NCBI GenBank assembly: GCA_037039925.1
Contig: JAXRKP010000867.1
Location: 100,001 to 164,000 of the forward strand
Reading direction: 5' to 3'
DNA length: 64,000 nucleotides
From: Doris montereyensis
Taxonomy: Eukaryota; Mollusca; Gastropoda; Nudibranchia; Dorididae
Shown here piece after piece: positions 15,916 to 26,085 of the stretch (within the stretch, counting starts at the first letter, position 1; each line of letters begins with the position of its first letter). A program made the translations under genes and the position numbers. The notes below the pieces were generated by a model, which searched no databases, was not told the DNA's origin, and saw nothing but the letters and a program-made list of their open reading frames with translations.

Positions 15916-16640
15916 TTACTCTAGCATCCATTGTACTGTAAAAAGGGAGCTGCTAACTATTATGTAGTCTATCATTGACTTTTCACATCTGTCTTCATTT
16001 ACTCTTGTATATTTGTGGATATCTTTATGAGGAAAAAATGTGTTAGCTATTTTCATGTTATACTTTAGGCAAAAATCTATAAGTCTCTCTCCATTTGGAG
16101 AAATTGTTGTCTCTCCTTCTTTACCTATTACTCCTCCTGAAGTTTCTACATTGTTGCCTACTCTAGCGTTTAAATCTCCTAAAACCATTAATTCCTGTTT
16201 GGGTTTGAGATTCTCTGCAGCTATTTGTAAATCATTTTCGAAGATATCTTTTTCTTATTTGGGGGCATTTTCGTTTGGTCCATAAGCTATTAATAATTTA
16301 ATTTCTCTTCCTGTTGGTTTAATATTTACCTCTAATAGCCGTGGGCTTACAAATGTCCGACTTTCTAGTAGCATTTCTTGCCTTTTATGCATTAGGAGGC
16401 CTACTCCTGCTCTAGCTCTATCTTACTTTGACATCTACTCCTGAGAAGATTAAAGTATGATTTGGTCCTACATTTTCTATTCCTTGTCCTTTTTTCTTTG
16501 TTTCTGTAATAGCCAAAATGTCTACTTTGAATGTTTCCATTTCTTCAGCTAATTATAACTCTTTTCCATCAATTGCCCTAACATTCCATGTTCCAAAAAT
16601 CACAGTCCGTGTTCTTTTCCAGAGTCGTCTTCGAAAGTTC
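15916..16640 (-). pseudogene. LINE copy 1: AP-endonuclease domain
   Basis: On the minus strand the N-terminal block reads FGTWNVRAIDGKEL, then a stop, then METFKVDILAITETKKKGQG. Further on, 16188-15916 gives VLGDLNARVGNNVE, ISPNGERLIDFCL, HKDIHKYTR and MIDYIIVSS. WNVR, ITETK, GDLNARVG and IDYI correspond to the conserved endonuclease motifs. Stops and frame changes interrupt it. Confidence 0.85.
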
Positions 16641-16744
16641 AAGCCGGGTATATCATTGTATATATTACTTTGAATCAGGTTGTTTTGGATAAGTAGGGGA
16701 TTAGCCCACTGTACCCTAGGTAGATGGTGGGGCTGCAGCCTTGA

Positions 16745-16972
16745 AGCCCCTACCGGGCCTTGTTATTTTCTGTCAGGGTTAACTCCCTTAGCCTTTAGTC
16801 ATTCAAGATCAACCTACAAGGCAGCAGGTTGTTATTTTTTGTCAGGGTTAACTCCCTTAGCCTTTGGTCAGTCAAGACCGGCCTGCAAGGCAGCAGGTTG
16901 TTTTATTTCAGGGTTAACTCCCTTAGCCTTTGGTCTGCCAAGACCTGCCTGCAAGGTAGCAGGAGACTCATG
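16745..16972 (-). repeat. LINE copy 1: ~3 tandem 5' UTR monomers
   Basis: A ~68-bp unit is present three times. Each has GGGTTAACTCCCTTAGCCTT, then a TCAAGACCGGCCTGCAAGG-like block, then CAGCAGG. In sense orientation this reads CCTGCTGCCTTGCAGG...CTAAGGGAGTTAACCCTGACAG. The same three-unit layout occurs at the 5' end of the other copy (21430-21640), so it belongs to the element. Confidence 0.9.
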
Positions 16973-17120
16973 AAGGGCGGATCATCTACTCCCCATACAG
17001 GTGCTTACCTGTCCACTGCCCGGTTTAAATTTCTATGAACCGTAAAAATGAACCGCTAACAACACATTCGATTCAAAATCTGAAATCAATTAGATCTATG
17101 TATATAATGTAAAGGAAAAG

Positions 17121-17410
17121 TAAAGGGCCTTCAAGGTCCGTAAGGCATAAAGAGCCGGAGCTTATCCCGGTTTCTATAGCGTGAAGCGAAACAAGTGACA
17201 ATAATCACCTCTGGCCAGGCCGCTAGTCTGACGTAGGTTTTTTACTCCCAAGCTAGTGCTTGTATCCATTTGCACCTGGGTAGAGTGGGGAAAATGCGTG
17301 TTAAGTGTCTTTCCCAAGGAACACAACGTCGGACCTGGCTTTGCTAGGATTCGAACTCGGGACCTCATGATCCCAGTCCGGCAGCCTAACCGCTCGGCCA
17401 CCGACACCAC
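17121..17410 (-). mobile_element. tRNA-derived SINE (family B), full-length-like copy
   Basis: On the minus strand the head reads GTGGCCGAGCGGTTAGGCTG (A box), then GAGTTCGAATCCTAGC (B box), a class II tRNA-like start. The body contains the block TCCTTGGGAAAGACACTTAA and then CCAGGTGCAAATGGATACAA. The tail has CTATAGAAACCGGGATAAGC and GACCTTGAAGGCCC. Related copies lie at 28903, 31116 and 31343, and a tail-only copy at 17454. Confidence 0.82.
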
Positions 17411-17453
17411 TTATTATGTAAATATGGATGATAATCATGGATAATGTAAATAT

Positions 17454-17547
17454 CCTGACCAGGAGGTGATTATTCTCATCTGTTCCGTTTCACGCTATGG
17501 AAACCGAGGTAAACCCCAGCTCTTTGGACCGTAATGGCCTTGAAGGA
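17454..17547 (+). mobile_element. SINE family B, 3' part only, inverted to its neighbour
   Basis: CCAGGAGGTGATTATTCTCA, then CGTTTCACGCTATGGAAACC and CCGTAATGGCCTTGAAGG, is the reverse complement of 17121-17215 with some substitutions. Only the 3' ~95 bp is present, as expected of a 5'-truncated insertion. It lies ~43 bp from the head of the opposite copy. Confidence 0.8.
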
Positions 17548-17550
17548 ACT

Positions 17551-17975
17551 TTGTTGTTAGTGGTGGTGGTGTTTTTGTTGTTGTTTTTTGCTGGTGGTGG
17601 TGGCGGTGGTGTTTTTGTCGGTTTTTGTTGTTGTTGGTGGTGATGGTGGTGTTTTTGTTGTTGTTAGTGGTGGTGGTATTTTTGTTGTTGTTAGTGGTGG
17701 TGGTGTTTTTGTTGTTGTTTTGTTGTTGTTAGTGGTGGTGGTGTTTTTGTTGGGGTTTTTGCTGTTGGTGTTGGTGTTGTTTTTGTTGTTTTTTGTTGTT
17801 GGTGGTGGTGTTTTTATTGGTGGTGGTAGTGGTATTTTTGTTGGGGGTTTTTTGTTAGTGGTGATGGTGTTTTTGTTGTTGTTTTTTGTTGTTAGTAGTG
17901 GTGGTGTTTTTATTAGGGTTTTTGTTGATGTTGTTGGTGGTGTTTTTGTTGTTGTTGTTGCTTTGTTATCGTTAT
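17551..17975. repeat. GTT/GGT trinucleotide-rich low-complexity array
   Basis: Imperfect GTTGTT, GGTGGT and TTTTTGTTG units. The 148-codon Val/Phe/Gly-rich open frame through it (17588-18034) is a by-product. Confidence 0.9.
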
Positions 17976-18989
17976 TGTTCTTAATGATGATCCGACTTAT
18001 TGAAGGAAATGAATGTCAACAAAAGCTGAGCTGAGGATGGACAAAGCCTTCATCAAGAATAAGAAATTCATTTCCTGTTTTAATGGATTTTCTCGTGCTG
18101 AGCTTTCCCATCATGACAGTGAATAAGTTAATAATAAGGGTACGTGTTAAGGGACAATTAATTCCGTTGTCAGCACTGAATTGAGTGGGGCTTCATTTAT
18201 TTATTTTTTTTTAATCCTTGTTGTTGGGTTTTTTTCTTTTCTGTTTTTGTTTCGTTTGTTTGGGGGGGGGTCTTGTGTTTCGGTGGGTTTTTTTTCTTGT
18301 CTTTATCCAACAGGGATGCGTAAAAAAATGGAATCTTTACTGAATAAAAAAATATCGGTCGAACAGGTAGCCAACCACCAATAGTTGCTATGACAATTCT
18401 TCGTGAGGAAAAATTGAGCATGATTCATACAATGAATATAATAGTACTCTTGTATCATGTAGCACTTACTCATACGTAACATTCGATGTGGAGACTGGAA
18501 TCTACACCTGATTCGGTTTAGATAAGAAAACCTTCGAATGTCACGATAAACCTATCATTTGTGTCTGCCCTTATAACAATACTAACATTATCAAAATATA
18601 CCCGATGTTTGTTTATTTCGTGACAGGAAATCCCAAACCTCGAAATACGCGTTGCACATGCGATGCCATCAAAGTGAATATACATCCTGCATAACTAAAA
18701 CGTATTGATAAAACACCATGCCCTGCTCCAAAAGCAACAGTTTTCCATTAGACTTCACACAAACCACAAGTTGCATTAGTTTGGGTTGGGTTTGGTTTTG
18801 TTGGTGTCAGACACCAATACCTAACATTGTGATATCATACGTTTCAAGACCACTCAACGTTAGTTTGACTGGAGAGATCGAGAAAGTCCTCTGTCATTAC
18901 GACTTTCGGTCTCGTTGACATTAAATAAAGTATACAGGTTCCATATCCAGGGCTGAGCGTGTGTCAATCAGTCTTGACTTTCCCAAGAC
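17976..18989. other. Intergenic, nothing recognised
   Basis: Mostly AT-rich sequence with T- and G-runs near 18210-18300. No gene or repeat was recognised. Confidence 0.45.
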
Positions 18990-19310
18990 TTGATTTGATT
19001 TGATTTACCCACGTCTACAACTAAGGTGATCTCGGGGTATTCGGTAGGATTATTATTTTATTTTGCCCGGACTGCCCTGTAAACAGCCAAGGGTTCTTTA
19101 TCGTGGACAGAGTGTTGTGATCTGTACATAGGGCCTCTTTTACCGTCCGTCTCCGATGTGACTAGGTGTCGATCCACGTACCTGGACAAGGGGTAGATTT
19201 TGCTCGAAAAAATCGAGAACATTTTTCAACCGTTGACGGAGATCGAACCTTCTATCTTTTGGTTGAGATGTCGACACCTTGACTCTGAACTACCGAAACC
19301 CTTTCCCAAG
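18990..19310 (-). mobile_element. tRNA-derived SINE (family C), copy 1
   Basis: This is the reverse complement of the element at 53049-53375. On the minus strand a tRNA-like head (GTGTCGACATCTCAACCAAA, then GGTTCGATCTCCGTC as B box) precedes GGACGGTAAAAGAGGCCCTA and CTGTTTACAGGGCAGTCCGG. A pentanucleotide AAATC tail forms the 3' end (18990-19005). Shared head, body and tail in two distant places define the family. Confidence 0.82.
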
Positions 19311-21044
19311 ACACTCCACTCTGAATTTCGCCTGTTACATCTTCACTTCTCAAAGGTCTGGTGGCTTAGTTGCTACAGCATCTGACTGCCATTGCCATGC
19401 AAACGATCCCATTTCAATGCCCGAATTCAGATATTGTGTTCTATTTGAATTTTTTTATGTTTTTCTCTTTTGTTGGCTTCCTGTTGCTGTTTTGTTTTGT
19501 TTTGATTTTTGTTGTCCTTTAGTAAAACCAGCAACGAAATTAGTAACGACGTCTTTTTAGGTTGATAAAACTGACTTAAAAACTACCTGTTACAATGTTA
19601 TGATGGATTTCATAATGCTGTAGGCGATATGAATATGAACGATTCAAAAGAAGAAAGGGTGGCAATTAACCGAATAAGAATTGATGAAAACAGGTCAAAA
19701 GTAATCACATTTTTTATCTTTACTTGATTCCGAATGCTTCGGGCGAGTGTGGTGGGGGGGGCGACAGAGGAAGAGCAATATTCAAACTGATTCAAGTCAA
19801 TTCTTTTATTTCAATGAAGCATGCTGTTAATTGGACGCTGCGATTTCGCTTCAATCTAACAAAAAAAATAATCGCATTTAATTATTTAAAGAAAACTTGC
19901 ATTTCTAATGCCTTGAATGAAATAATCTGAAGATCCTGACGCCATCAAACTTTATACACCAAAAAATATATATAAATAACAGTTTCAAAACAGTATTAGT
20001 AGGCTACATTGAAAAGACATGGTAAAACCGAGTCAAGAATAACAGCAGAATTGAAAGAAGTATCAATCGATGTGAAAGCGTTCACCGACGATCCACCCAC
20101 TATGGTGAACACGTGACATCATGTAGACCTACCTATGCGTTTTGGCTCCAGACTTCTCATAGGAGCATTTTTTCATTCTTTTCATGTTGGGTTTGTGGGT
20201 TAGTTTTTTTTCATTTTTGTGATAGAAAAAAAAAGGGAGGTTATGGCTTTACCCTTTCTGTGTGAATAATTCGCTTTGCTCTGCACCATCGGTGCACGAG
20301 GTAAATGTCAACGGAAAACCAACCCTTTGATATTTCACCTTTTCCGATCACTTGAGATCTGCAGACTTACCTGCACCGTGAGGTTCAATAAGGGGTACAA
20401 ATGAAGAAAGGAAAAACCCCAAAAAGAATTGTTGGGAGGTGAGATGCCACTTTGTTGATCCATTGCAAAAATAAACGTCCTACACCCATGCCTGCTTCCT
20501 CTAGGCAAAGCCAATCCAGATTGCTACTTTTTTTTTCATAGGCCTTCTTATATAAATATATCAATTTCCTTCTGCTAATGATAAATGGTTAAGTACAATA
20601 CTGTACAAAAGTTTTTCGTCGCCTGTGAAAGGCTCAAGCCTTGTTACAAAATGCAAGCACGGAAGTGTTTTTATAGGTTTATAAATTATGATCTACAGAA
20701 AAGGCGCACTAAAATGCATTCAACGTTGATATAAATCAAAAACATGTCAGTAGGGATAGAAAATAGTAGGTGTATGATTATGATCGTGCTAATACTCTGG
20801 TACCAGTACCACAAACAGAACACGACGCACAAAATGATTTGGTGTGGACGTGTTTTTGAGTTGTTGATCTAGTTTCCCGCATAGGTCGCATGGGGTGTAT
20901 TCCTGCCGCAAGGGAAAACTCAATGCACAGCTACAATTTCTTTCTCGAACTTCGGTCCACACTTGAGCACGAACACACCGAATGAGCGTGCGCCTTGTTC
21001 GCTTGAAAAGGAATGCTCAAATGTAGACACACCAATACATTCAG
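19311..21044. other. Intergenic, nothing recognised
   Basis: 1.7 kb without a convincing coding frame, RNA or repeat. The small open frames near 19724-19930 and on the minus strand have no recognisable character. Confidence 0.45.
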
Positions 21045-21368
21045 ACGATACTCAGATCTATAGTTTGTGTCCTGACTCAGATATATGAAACAAAAATTAC
21101 CATTACCAATGAAAACTGCATTGAAGAAATAAAAACATGGATGTCGGAGAATAACCTAAATTAAATGGCGACAAGGCCGATGCACTCTTCAATGGTAGGA
21201 AAAAAAACAGGCATTGTACACATGGCTATAACTTATTCGTTGAACACAACAACATTTCACTAATGTGGAAAGTGAAAAACGTGGGTGTAATACTCGACAG
21301 TGAGCGAATATATCACAGAAATCAAAAGGAACATAATTTACACATTAAGAAACATCAGCAACATTCAG
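21045..21368 (+). mobile_element. CR1/L2/Jockey-like LINE fragment (end of RT)
   Basis: The translation across frames gives SDDTQIYSLCPDSDI, then CIEEIKTWMSENN, LNGDKADALFNGRK, VKNVGVILDSE and IKRNIIYTLRNISNIQP. This is the order expected around and after the catalytic Asp-Asp box of CR1/L2/Jockey-type reverse transcriptases (DDTQ.Y, W...N.LKLN..KTE, VKNLGV..D). It is degenerate, and at 21369 it is cut by the 5' end of the RTE-like LINE. Confidence 0.75.
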
Positions 21369-21429
21369 CCCGGGCAGTGGACAGGTAGGCACCTGTACGG
21401 GGAGTAGATGATCCCGCCCTCCACGAGTC

Positions 21430-21640
21430 TCCTGCTGCCTTGCGGGCAGGTCTTGGCTGACCAAAGACTAAGGGAGTTAACCTGAAAGAAAACAACCTGC
21501 TACCTTGCAGGCCGGTCTTGACTGACCAAAGGCTAAAGGAGTTAACCCTGACAGAAAATAAAAACCTGCTGCCTTGCAGGCTGGTCTTGAATAACTAAAG
21601 GCTAAGGTAGTTAACCCTGGCAGAAAATAACAAGGCCTGG
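21430..21640 (+). repeat. LINE copy 2: ~3 tandem 5' UTR monomers
   Basis: Three ~65-70-bp units each begin CCTGCTGCCTTGCAGGC-like and contain TCTTGACTGACCAAAGGCTA, then GAGTTAACCCTGACAGAAAA. They match the copy 1 monomers at 16745-16972 in reverse orientation. Confidence 0.9.
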
Positions 21641-21789
21641 TAGGGGTCTCAAGGTGGCAGCCCCACCATCTACCTAGGGTACAGTGGGGCTAATCCCTGT
21701 TTATCAAAAAACAGTTTCAGAGAAAAAATTAAAAATAATATATTATAACCGGCTTGAACTTTCGAAGACGAACTTGAAAACGAATACGG

Positions 21790-22445
21790 ACTGTGATTTT
21801 GAAACATGGAATGTTAGGGAAATAAATGGAAAAGAGTTAAAATTAGTTGAAGAAATGAAAAAAATTCAAAGACATTTTGGCCGTTACAGAAACAAAAGAA
21901 AAAAGGACAAGGAATAGAAAATGTAGGACAGAATCATATTTTAATCTTCTTAGGAGTAGATGTCAAAGATAGAGCTAGAGCAGGAGTAGGCCTCCTAGTC
22001 CTAGTCCTAGTGCATAAAAAACATGAAAAGCTACTAGAAAGTTGGAAATTTATAAACCCACAGCTATTAGAGGTAAATATTAAACCAAAAGGACGAGAAA
22101 TTAAATTATTAATAGCTTATAGACCGATTTACAAATAGCTGCAAAGAATATTAAACCCAAACAGGAACTTATGTTTTCAAAACATTTAAATGCTAGAGTA
22201 GGCAACAATGTAGAAACGTCTGGAGGAGTAACAGGTAAAGAAGGAGAGACAACAACTTCTCCAAATGGAGAGAGACTAATAGATTTTTTGCCTAAAGAAT
22301 AACATGAAAATAGCCAACACTTTTTTTCCTCATAAGGATATCCACAAATATACAAGAGTAAATGAAGACAGGTGTGAAAAGTCAATTATAGACTACATAA
22401 TAGTTAGCAGCGCCTTTTTTACAGTACACTGGATGCAAGAGTAAA
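21790..22445 (+). pseudogene. LINE copy 2: endonuclease domain remnants
   Basis: Readable blocks are ETWNVREINGKELKLVEEMK near 21808, NARVGNNVETSGGVTGKEG near 22190, and the degenerate equivalents of HKDIHKYTRVNEDRCEKS and IDYIIVSS near 22331-22410. Frames change repeatedly. Order and spacing follow copy 1. Confidence 0.8.
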
Positions 22446-23009
22446 CCGATGAGCAGAAATATTTAGTGATCATCACTTAGTGATTGGCAAAATGAGATTA
22501 CTGACTGAAGAAAACAAACAGAAAAGAAAAGAGAAGAAAGCTACTAAACTCAAAATAGAGGAACTAAATAAACCAGCAGTAAAACAGGTATACATTACCA
22601 ATCTAGGACAAAAAGATTTATCAATGAAAGATAGATGGATCTGAACGATAGCACAATAGAAGAAAAGTGGCAGATGTATAAAGAAACACTCCTCAGTTGT
22701 ATTGAAGAGGTCTGTGGTAGGAAACAAATTAAATGAGATAGAAAAAGAACAGCATGGTGGAATGAGAACGTCAAGACTAAGATCAAAGAAAAGAAGGATG
22801 CTAGGAAGAAACACTTGCAAACAAAGAGACCTGAGGATAGGATAGATTGTGTGAATAAAAGAACTAACGCTAAAGAGGAAGTTAGGAAAGCAAAACAGGA
22901 TCAATAGGAAAAGTTTGGACAAAGACTTCAACAAAGCTATGAAGGAAATCAAAAGCTGTTCTGGGGGGGGGGGGGAGGGGGGGGGGCAATGAAGAGGATG
23001 AGAAAGACC

Positions 23010-23965
23010 AAAACATGCCCAATACGACAAATTAAGAATGCAAAAGTCGAAATAATAAAAGAAGACAGCGAAATCATGGAAACATGGAGAAAGCATGTTC
23101 ATCAATTACATAATCCCTCCAGATCGAGGGAAACAAGGGGTAAAAATCAATTAGTAAGAGTAACAAGTAATCGAGATGAGATATATCGATGGAAGAAATC
23201 CAAACAGCTATAAGAAAAGTGAAATTAGGAAAAGCCCCAGGAGCAGATCAAGTTTATCCAGAAATAATTAAAACCAAGAGAGGCAGACAAACTACTACAT
23301 GCAAAATGCCAACAGATATGGAAGTCCAAACAGGTGCCAGACGACTGGAGAAAAGGAACAGTCGTACCAATACAGAAGAAAGGATCAACTATGGAATGCT
23401 CAAACTATTGAGAGATATCACTAATTCCAGGAAAAAGTGTATGCCAGGATACCGGAAATGAGACTAAGGAAAAGAGTAGAGGATCAGATTGAAGAACATC
23501 AGAGTGGATTTAGACCAGGAAGAAGTGTACAAGACCACATATTTACAATAAGACAAATAATAGAAAAATTCCTTGAGGGAAACATTGACCTGCACCTGTG
23601 TTTTATTGACTTAGAAAAGGCATTTGACGTTGTGAGGAGGGACGAACTATGGCATTCCTTATAAAAGAACACAATGTAGAGCAAAATTTAATAGAAGCCA
23701 TTAAAAGTTTTTACAATTAAACCAACATGTGCAGTGAGAGTAGCTGGAAACATATCTGCAGAATTTGATGTAGATATAGATAGGAGTAAGACAGGGTTGT
23801 TTCCTAAGTCTTCTTTTGTTTATCACATTCATGGATTACGTTGCAAAGGCATCCTCAAAAATGAAGAAAATGAATGTAGGTATATGGAACTTCAAACCAG
23901 TAAATGTATCAATGCTTTAATTTGCTGATGATTTAGTTATGTTTGGAAAATCAGAGAGTGACCTT
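23010..23965 (+). pseudogene. LINE copy 2: reverse transcriptase domain
   Basis: Readable segments are EDSEIMETWRKHVHQLHNPS, KLGKAPGADQVYPEIIK, MRLRKRVEDQIEEHQSGFRP, LHLCFIDLEKAFDVVRRDEL (with the palm Asp), a broken GVRQGC region near 23790, and LADDLVMFGKSESDLQ reading through 23930-23970. A G-run near 22966-22986 marks the linker just upstream. Confidence 0.88.
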
Positions 23966-23989
23966 CAGACAAGCAATTCTTCAAGGGTT

Positions 23990-26085
23990 CCATAAGAACC
24001 CAGTTGTGTTCATGAGAAACGTTGCGATCGACTTCACTGTCACTGTCACTGTCACTTCTGTCAGTGAGTGTCAGTAGTGTAGGTCAACAAACTGTCAGAT
24101 GACATCTCAAAGAGCAAGCCGATAGTTATGTGAAAGAATGAAAGGAAAGAAGTAGGACCTATCAGCACCACCCGTCAACCGCAGTCAGGGTTTGTTTGTT
24201 TCATTGAAATTGACCCTGGCCACCATTGCGATGATCTCATGGTGAATTAAGAGCAAACAAAAAGATAAAAGATAAGTAAAATAAGGAAAGGAAAGAAATA
24301 GGACCTATAGCAGGGCCTTCATTACTGTCAGTCGCCCATGCACAGTCAGGGACTGACAGACAGACAGAAGGGTGGTGAGAGGGGAGGCGGTGTACTGTAA
24401 GTAAGTCATTTCAATCTGTTAACGGTTGTGTTAGATTCCAAGTAAGATTAAGAAACACAATTTACAACAACTGCGCAGATCGACATAAAAAAGGAAACAT
24501 AAGATAATAAATGTAGCAGGAAACATTTGTTGCTGTTTTTTAATTCAAGCAGGATTTATGACCAATCACATTACAGAAAAATAAATAACACTTGAGCAAC
24601 ACATCAATTTATCACATTTTCTTGAAAAGTCCACAGGTACACCACTATAATTATAATGTGGAAACTAATAAATAACACATACATTACATTGCTTTAACAT
24701 ACATTCTCAGCAATAAATATATATGTAAAAGTATATACATGTACTATAATAATTATATCATCGTCTATCAGTATGTCTGGGTGTCTCATTAGATTTTGAT
24801 TTGTTGGAATTTATCCCGCTCACCATCAAGAAGAATTAAGCGTAAGAAGAGGAAACAGCAAGCTAAAAGAGATATGAAAATAAAAGAATGAAAGGAAAGT
24901 ATGACCTACCAACTACCATTCAGTGGCCCCAGCCAACCGCCCACACAGAAACAGAGACAGGGAGATCAACAGCGACGGACAAATGTAAAGACAGACACAC
25001 AGAGTGACAGAAAGATTAGAAGGTGAAAATCAGATGGACAGAATGAATAGGATAAACTGCCAGAAAGACCGATAGAACACAGGACATTTCTCGTTTGCTT
25101 CATTAAAATTTATTGTCTACCATATGCTGTATTTTCATTGAAATGTCCCCGTACACCATAGAGGTGATCTCAGGATAAATTAAGAGGAAACAGCAAGATG
25201 AAAGATAAGTGAAAGAGTGATAAGAAAGAAGTAGGGCCTACCTGTAGCGCTCGCCAACCACTCACTGGCATATAAGGCAAAGAAATGTTGAACTCGAATA
25301 ATTCACCTCACACCAATACTACTAAAACTACTGATATACATGTACTAAAACTATTATAAAGAAGTGGTGAGCGGCAATGGTAACAACTCCAGCTAAGAAG
25401 ATCGAACAGACTCGTGCCGTTTTAGTTTTAGGTAAAAAAATAATTACAAGGTAACTCCCATACCCAGACTTGAGCGTAGGGTAATCAGTTGTTGTTGGGT
25501 TGGGTTTTTGTTGTCTAGGCATACGGCATATATGTAATGTGGTAGTTTGCCATTGCTTTCCATGCCACCGTCTTTACTTGTAACAAGTCTGAATAGACTT
25601 AGTTACTACCCATTTCCCTGCTGGGTCGACAGGAGGGCCAGCAAAGTTTGGCCGAGATCGGAAATCGAGCTCGGGCCTCCTGTGTGGTAGTCACACGCTC
25701 TACCGACTGAGCTACCGGCGCCTCTAGTTTCAGGGTATGGTATACTGCTACTGCTAATAACCCTGCCTCAGCAGACAACAATCGAGTACTACATTGTATT
25801 TACATGCTGCTAACAGCTATAACTGATACCACAGGCCTCAGGCAGTGTGATGTCAGAAGGAAAAAACTAAAAGGAACTGAACAGAGAGCGGAGAAGATAA
25901 GAAATCAAAGAAAGAATGACAGCGATAAACAGAAAGAGCAGCAAGTAACGAGTAGAAGGGTATCAAATTTAAAGGAGGAAAGGGAAAAAGAGGGTGTTTC
26001 ATCAAAATTTTCTGCGTTTATCATATATGCAGTGATCACAAGGTGAATTAAGAGGAAACTCAATATTAACAAGATAAGTGAACGT
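23990..26085 (+). repeat. Cluster of dispersed repeat D (about four copies)
   Basis: The core is TTCATTGAAAT, ~25 bp later GTGATCTCAGG, GAATTAAGAGGAAACAGCAAG, GATAAGTGAAAGA and GAAGTAGGACCTACC, followed by CACCAACC-like sequence. It recurs near 24195, 24805, 25130 and 26035, with further partial tails (for example 24140). Copies also lie in Sec24 introns (44105, 51905, 53925). The repeat is A-rich, shows no coding capacity and was not matched to a named family. Confidence 0.7.
25540..25724 (-). mobile_element. tRNA-derived SINE (family D-type head)
   Basis: The minus strand starts GGCGCCGGTAGCTCAGTCGG (A box), then TAGAGCGTGTGACTACCACA and CCCGAGCTCGATTTCCGATC (B box), which resembles an intact tRNA half. 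The body contains GACCCAGCAGGGAAATGGGT. No acceptor stem closes it and it continues past the tRNA length, so it is called a SINE rather than a tRNA gene. It is a single copy in this window. Confidence 0.68.

Larger units (their letters stand above)
13631..17022 (-). mobile_element. Near full-length RTE-like LINE, copy 1
   Basis: Read on the minus strand this is a ~3.4-kb non-LTR retrotransposon. In order it has a 5' UTR with tandem monomers (17022 to ~16700), an AP-endonuclease domain, a linker, a reverse transcriptase and a C-terminal region with RWFGHV and a basic KRPKGRPRRKR tail. After the stop there are only about 30 bp of 3' UTR and then an (AAAG)n tail near 13631-13650. The single ORF, short 3' UTR and microsatellite tail fit the RTE clade, assigned here from memory of the family. 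The ORF is broken into at least six pieces, so this copy is dead or its sequence is inaccurate. Its 5' terminus matches that of the copy starting at 21369, so it is not 5'-truncated. Confidence 0.9.
21369..23975 (+). mobile_element. RTE-like LINE, copy 2 (3'-truncated)
   Basis: The same element as the one at 13631-17022, here on the plus strand. It begins with CCGGGCAGTGGACAGGTAGG, as copy 1 does, and carries three 5' UTR monomers, the endonuclease, linker and RT. It stops just after the FADDLVMFGKS box and ESDLQT, at about 23975, so the C-terminal region and 3' UTR are absent. Many stops and frame changes make it inactive. It sits inside an older CR1/L2-like fragment. Confidence 0.88.

Noticed and set aside
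17588..18034. Hydrophobic Val/Gly-rich 148-residue protein resembling a membrane protein
   Set aside because: It comes from a GTT/GGT low-complexity array. The hydrophobicity follows from the codon composition.
25655..25724. tRNA gene on the minus strand
   Set aside because: A and B boxes are good, but no acceptor stem closes and the homology pattern is that of a SINE head with an attached body.
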